A stretch of DNA of 63,975 nucleotides from Rhizobium terrae. Lineage in GTDB: Bacteria; Pseudomonadota; Alphaproteobacteria; Rhizobiales; Rhizobiaceae. The notes under the pieces were generated by a model that was not told the DNA's origin, did not search any database, and worked only from the letters and a program-made list of their open reading frames with translations. A program made the position numbers and the translations under genes. Position 1 is the stretch's first letter; every line of letters begins with the position of its first letter. Where the stretch lies: NCBI RefSeq assembly GCF_003425685.1, contig NZ_QJKM01000025.1, positions 1 to 63,975 on the forward strand, read 5' to 3'. Shown piece after piece: positions 61,140 through 63,975 of the stretch.

Positions 61140-61634
61140 TCATTTGACGCGCTGCCATTCGATCCTTATTTCGGTGCCTTCCGGCCTGCGGAACTGCTCG
61201 GTCATCCGGTCACCGGTCACGACCAAAGTGAGATCATCGCGCGTTCGCACGCTGCCAACCCAGTTCGGAAATGTCGCGCCTTCGACACGGTTGCCGCTGA
61301 ATTCGCCCTTCTCATCGACCGTGTACGTGCCGAAGAACCCGATGCTGCGTGACATGGCCGTGCGATTTTCATCGTCCGTCCCCTCACCTCGGGCATTGGA
61401 AGCAAACTTCGGAACGTCAGCGTCTGTCAGAACTTCCACGAAATGCATGTCGGGCGTAAAGACGAGAAGACCGATGGGCTTTTCTCCATAAGCAGCGATA
61501 TTTTTGCCGCCGGGGTCGATGGTCGCCGACATCATGCGCCAGGTGCCGACGACCTGGTTCTCGGCGGTGGCCTGCGCGAAAGCGGAAGACGAAACGCTGA
61601 AGGCAATAGCTACCAGAGCTGATCGAATGGACAT
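61140..61634 (-). CDS. Lipocalin-like domain protein, exported
   Basis: A 164-residue protein with a signal peptide (SIRSALVAIAFSVSSSAFAQ) followed by VVGTWRMMSATIDPGGKN, then GLLVFTPDMHFVEVL, GFFGTYTVDEKGEF and DRMTEQFRRPEGT, the pattern of the lipocalin-like family PF13924 that usually binds small hydrophobic compounds. A periplasmic role is expected. Downstream of the SDR gene on the same strand and upstream of the MFS gene, so it may belong to one transcription unit. Confidence 0.85.
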   Translation of the reverse strand: MSIRSALVAIAFSVSSSAFAQATAENQVVGTWRMMSATIDPGGKNIAAYGEKPIGLLVFTPDMHFVEVLTDADVPKFASNARGEGTDDENRTAMSRSIGFFGTYTVDEKGEFSGNRVEGATFPNWVGSVRTRDDLTLVVTGDRMTEQFRRPEGTEIRIEWQRVK

Positions 61635-61682
61635 GTCAGTTCCTTTCCTGTTCTTGGAATCGGTGTTTCTGGACCGCTGGGT

Positions 61683-62516
61683 TCACACGTCCTGCCTATC
61701 AGCGGAATCTGCCACGTCTCGCTGCGCCTCAAGGGCGGAAAGGCGCGCGGAAAGCGCCTGTGAGATGGATGAATAGGCCGTGCTGCCCAGCGTCAGCCGC
61801 AGCGCTGGCTCCTCGCTCTCGGCGGCTGATATGATTGCGGACACGGTGCGCGCCGCATCCCCTTTGATCTCGAAACTGCCCCCGGTGATTGCCCGGCGAA
61901 CGGCGCCAGCCGGCGTTTCAGCGTAGGCATCCATCGGTTTCGCGCTGACGAGATTGGCTCCGAAATTCGTGCCCGTGGGCCCTGGCTCGGCGATGATGAC
62001 GTCGATGCCGAAAGGCGCCACTTCCTGTGCCACGGATTCGAGGAACCCCTCGATGCCCCACTTGGTCGCGTGATAGAGGCTGAAGCCTGGGTAGGCGATC
62101 TGCCCGCCTTCGGACGAGACCTGAACGACCCGGCCGCCGCCCTGCTTTCGAAGAAGGGGCAGTGCAGCACGGATCAGATGAATGGATCCGGTCAGATTGG
62201 TGAAGATCTGCCGGTCGATCTCTTCATTCGTGAGCTCCTCCGCAGCACCAAACAGGCCATAGCCCGCGTTGCTGACGATCACGTCTATGCGGCCATGCCG
62301 CTTGAAGGCTCCTTCGACGGCTGAGGCAATGCTCTCCGGCTCGACCAGATCAAGCAGAACGATATCCAGGCGCTCGCGATATTTCTGCTCAAGTTGCGTG
62401 AGCGTTCCTGGCCGGCGGAGCGTGGCTATGACGGTGTGCCCCTCGGCGAGTAACTGCTGCGTCATCTCGAGACCGAGCCCGGAGGAAGCGCCGGTGATGA
62501 ACCATGTCTTTGTCAT
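61683..62516 (-). CDS. Short-chain dehydrogenase/reductase
   Basis: A 277-residue SDR: cofactor motif TGASSGLG, NAGYGLFGAAEELT, catalytic Ser in VVQVSSEGG and YHATKWGIEGFLESVA. The C-terminal part has the PGPTGTNFG block of the retinol/hydroxysteroid-type SDRs. ATG 62516 is chosen (the frame could extend to 62531 without a ribosome site). Divergent from a LysR gene with a shared 96-bp region containing a small palindrome, so LysR control is expected. Confidence 0.93.
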   Translation of the reverse strand: MTKTWFITGASSGLGLEMTQQLLAEGHTVIATLRRPGTLTQLEQKYRERLDIVLLDLVEPESIASAVEGAFKRHGRIDVIVSNAGYGLFGAAEELTNEEIDRQIFTNLTGSIHLIRAALPLLRKQGGGRVVQVSSEGGQIAYPGFSLYHATKWGIEGFLESVAQEVAPFGIDVIIAEPGPTGTNFGANLVSAKPMDAYAETPAGAVRRAITGGSFEIKGDAARTVSAIISAAESEEPALRLTLGSTAYSSISQALSARLSALEAQRDVADSADRQDV

Positions 62517-62576
62517 GTAAATTTTCCTCATTGTTCATCTGCGAATGTAGATCTCGAGGATTGGTGCTATAAGATC

Positions 62577-62587
62577 CTCAATTTGAG
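62577..62587. promoter_or_regulatory. Palindromic LysR-type operator candidate
   Basis: CTCAA-T-TTGAG is a perfect 5-1-5 palindrome in the divergent SDR/LysR region, 25 nt upstream of the LysR start. GAGGAT (62556) and ATCCTC (62574) form another inverted pair overlapping it. LysR regulators bind dyads with T-N11-A cores in exactly such positions. Confidence 0.45.
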
Positions 62588-62612
62588 ATGACCTGGTGAG
62601 GATAAATCACGA

Positions 62613-63512
62613 ATGGCACGCCCCAGTCTGAACGACCTTGCCGCCTTTGCCGCGGTGGCCAATCATCAGAGCTTCCGCAAGGCGGCCGATGTCATGGGTG
62701 TTTCGCGCTCCGCCCTCAGCCACACGATCATCGGATTAGAAGCAAAACTGGACGTCCGCCTCTTCAATCGGACGACACGCAGCGTATCGCTGACCCAGGC
62801 TGGCGCTCGCCTGCTTGCACGCCTCGATCCAGTGCTTCAGGATCTTGACTACGCGCTCGATACGCTCTCGGAGGAGCGCGGCACCCCAGGCGGCATACTG
62901 CGTATCAATGCCAACAAAAGCGGCGCCCGCATTCTCCTTGCAGACGTCGTGCCGCGCTTCATGGACCTCTATCCCGACGTGGAGCTTGACCTCGTATCGG
63001 AAGGTCGGCTTGTCGATATCGTGGAACAGGGTTTCGACGCGGGCATCCGCCTGCTGGAAGCCATCCCGAAGGACATGATCGCGGTGAAGTTCGGAGGCGA
63101 CGTCCGTTTTATCGCCGTGGCGGCGCCGTCCTATCTCAATGGCAAAGCCGCACTGCAGACACCTGACGACCTCTATGCGCATTGCTGTATCCGCCAGCGT
63201 CTGCCGAGCGGCAAACGCTATCGCTGGGAGTTCTCAAAACGAGGTGCCGAAATTGCGGTCGATGTGCCCGGCAATCTCACGCTCGATGACAGCGATCTTC
63301 TCGTCCAGGCGGCGGTGGACGGGCGCGGTATCGCATATGTACCTGAATACTTTGCCCGACCTTTACTCAAATCTGGCCAATTGGTGACTGTGCTCGATGA
63401 CTGGTGTCCGCCTACACCCGGCTTGGCACTCTATTACCCTCGCAGCCGGCACGTGCCGTCACCGCTACGAGCCTTCATCGATCTCCTCCGAGAGGTGGAC
63501 AGGTCGCGATGA
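62613..63512 (+). CDS. LysR-family transcriptional regulator
   Basis: A 299-residue LTTR: NLTT-type HTH MARPSLNDLAAFAAVANHQ then SFRKAADVMGVSRSALSHTI, with NRTTRSVSLTQAGARLL linker and DIVEQGFDAGIRLLEAIPKDMIAV in the effector domain. Divergent from the SDR gene and likely its regulator. The ATG at 62613 is preceded by GTGAGGAT. It is in the same subgroup as the 57.6 kb LysR. Confidence 0.93.
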   Translation: MARPSLNDLAAFAAVANHQSFRKAADVMGVSRSALSHTIIGLEAKLDVRLFNRTTRSVSLTQAGARLLARLDPVLQDLDYALDTLSEERGTPGGILRINANKSGARILLADVVPRFMDLYPDVELDLVSEGRLVDIVEQGFDAGIRLLEAIPKDMIAVKFGGDVRFIAVAAPSYLNGKAALQTPDDLYAHCCIRQRLPSGKRYRWEFSKRGAEIAVDVPGNLTLDDSDLLVQAAVDGRGIAYVPEYFARPLLKSGQLVTVLDDWCPPTPGLALYYPRSRHVPSPLRAFIDLLREVDRSR

Positions 63513-63554
63513 CAGGGCGGCGCTGAGTGGGCACCGCTCCTGTCAACTGGTATG

Positions 63555-63896
63555 TTAAGGCGTCGCTGGCTGACGTCGCAAGATCATACCGCCATGGTGC
63601 AGTGTGTTGGCATCGACGAAATCGCCGTCGGCAGTAAAGCCCGTGTCGTCCCAGTATTCGATATGCGTCCCGTCGACTTCGTAGCGGCCTTGATAGGCCC
63701 GCTCGCGCTGGCCGCGGGCCTCGACATAACGTCCGTTCGGCAGAAGTTCATGGCGAACCCGGTTGTCGTCGGTGACCCACATGCCGGCATAAGGATGGTT
63801 CGGCCGCAAATTGGTCTCCTGTGCTTCTGCGGGTTGGATAAAAAGAGTGTACCCATACGCCGGGAACCGCGGAACTGGGTCGCGTGCGCGGGTCAT
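63555..63896 (-). CDS. Atu4866 domain protein
   Basis: A 113-residue protein whose C-terminal two thirds match the Agrobacterium Atu4866 family (PF11512): NHPYAGMWVTDDNRVRHELLPNGRY, then ARGQRERAYQGRYEV and IEYWDDTGFTADGDF in order, a small beta-rich fold. The N-terminal about 28 residues lack a signal peptide and the true start may be further in. Often found near SDR and LysR genes in alphaproteobacteria. Function unknown. Confidence 0.88.
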   Translation of the reverse strand: MTRARDPVPRFPAYGYTLFIQPAEAQETNLRPNHPYAGMWVTDDNRVRHELLPNGRYVEARGQRERAYQGRYEVDGTHIEYWDDTGFTADGDFVDANTLHHGGMILRRQPATP

Positions 63897-63975
63897 TGCT
63901 GATGTATGCTGCGGATAAGATTCAGGCGATGATCTGAGCAGAGGCTTTTTCGGCCTGGCGCAGCCTTTTCCACTC

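Noticed and set aside
1..63975. CRISPR arrays, tRNAs, rRNAs, prophage or conjugation genes
   Set aside because: None recognised on reading either strand; no regularly spaced repeats, integrase or tra/vir genes were seen.

Overview
The window looks like accessory DNA of a GC-rich alphaproteobacterium, most likely Rhizobiaceae (Rhizobium/Agrobacterium/Shinella type). The support is a chemoreceptor ending in a rhizobial-style C-terminal pentapeptide, a protein of the Atu4866 family, many LysR/GntR/AraC regulators each divergent from a small catabolic operon, and ABC/TTT transporters typical of rhizobial megaplasmids or chromids. No rRNA, tRNA, CRISPR array or replication genes were seen. Assignments rest on reading motifs in translated sequence; no database search was possible.

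Layout. 1-0.8 kb: the 3' part of an IS110-type element abutting a fragment of an ABC solute-binding protein. 0.9-3.2 kb: a methyl-accepting chemotaxis protein. 3.5-11.2 kb (minus): a seven-gene operon (ACMSD-like amidohydrolase, extradiol-type VOC protein, MhpA-type flavin hydroxylase, FAH-family hydrolase, TctC-TctB-TctA), divergent from an FCD-type GntR regulator. It looks like uptake of a carboxylate followed by aromatic hydroxylation and meta-cleavage. 12.1-20.1 kb (minus): a second operon (solute-binding protein, TPP-dependent enzyme, ABC ATPase, two permeases, GlcG/HbpS-like protein, aldehyde dehydrogenase, secreted esterase with an in-frame stop), divergent from a LysR regulator; another LysR gene follows. 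22.3-28.1 kb (plus): a sugar ABC transporter with a cytoplasmic GH3 glycosidase. 28.1-29.0 kb: non-coding DNA with a strongly structured segment, possibly an IS remnant. 29.0-35.8 kb: a sulfate-ester unit with a Cys-type sulfatase, ABC transporter (ATPase frameshifted), GntR/UTRA regulator with a near-perfect palindromic operator, and a divergent formylglycine-generating enzyme.

35.9-46.5 kb: redox genes (DJ-1/PfpI protein, monooxygenase-fold protein, two aldo-keto reductases, two SDRs), an MFS exporter, LysR and AraC regulators, and a DedA/phospholipid-methyltransferase-like pair. 46.7-50.5 kb: a PaoABC-type periplasmic molybdenum aldehyde oxidoreductase. 50.6-63.9 kb: small regulator-enzyme modules (DUF1330 protein/AraC, TetR/SDR, intradiol dioxygenase, Tat-exported AKR and metallo-hydrolase/LysR, AraC and MFS both frameshifted, lipocalin-like protein, SDR/LysR, Atu4866 protein).

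Taken together the region is a mosaic for scavenging and oxidising organic carboxylates, aromatics, aldehydes, sulfate esters and glycosides. Four genes (esterase, sulfate-ester ATPase, AraC, MFS) are each interrupted by one simple lesion. That is either recent decay or base-calling error, and it should be settled before biology is inferred.
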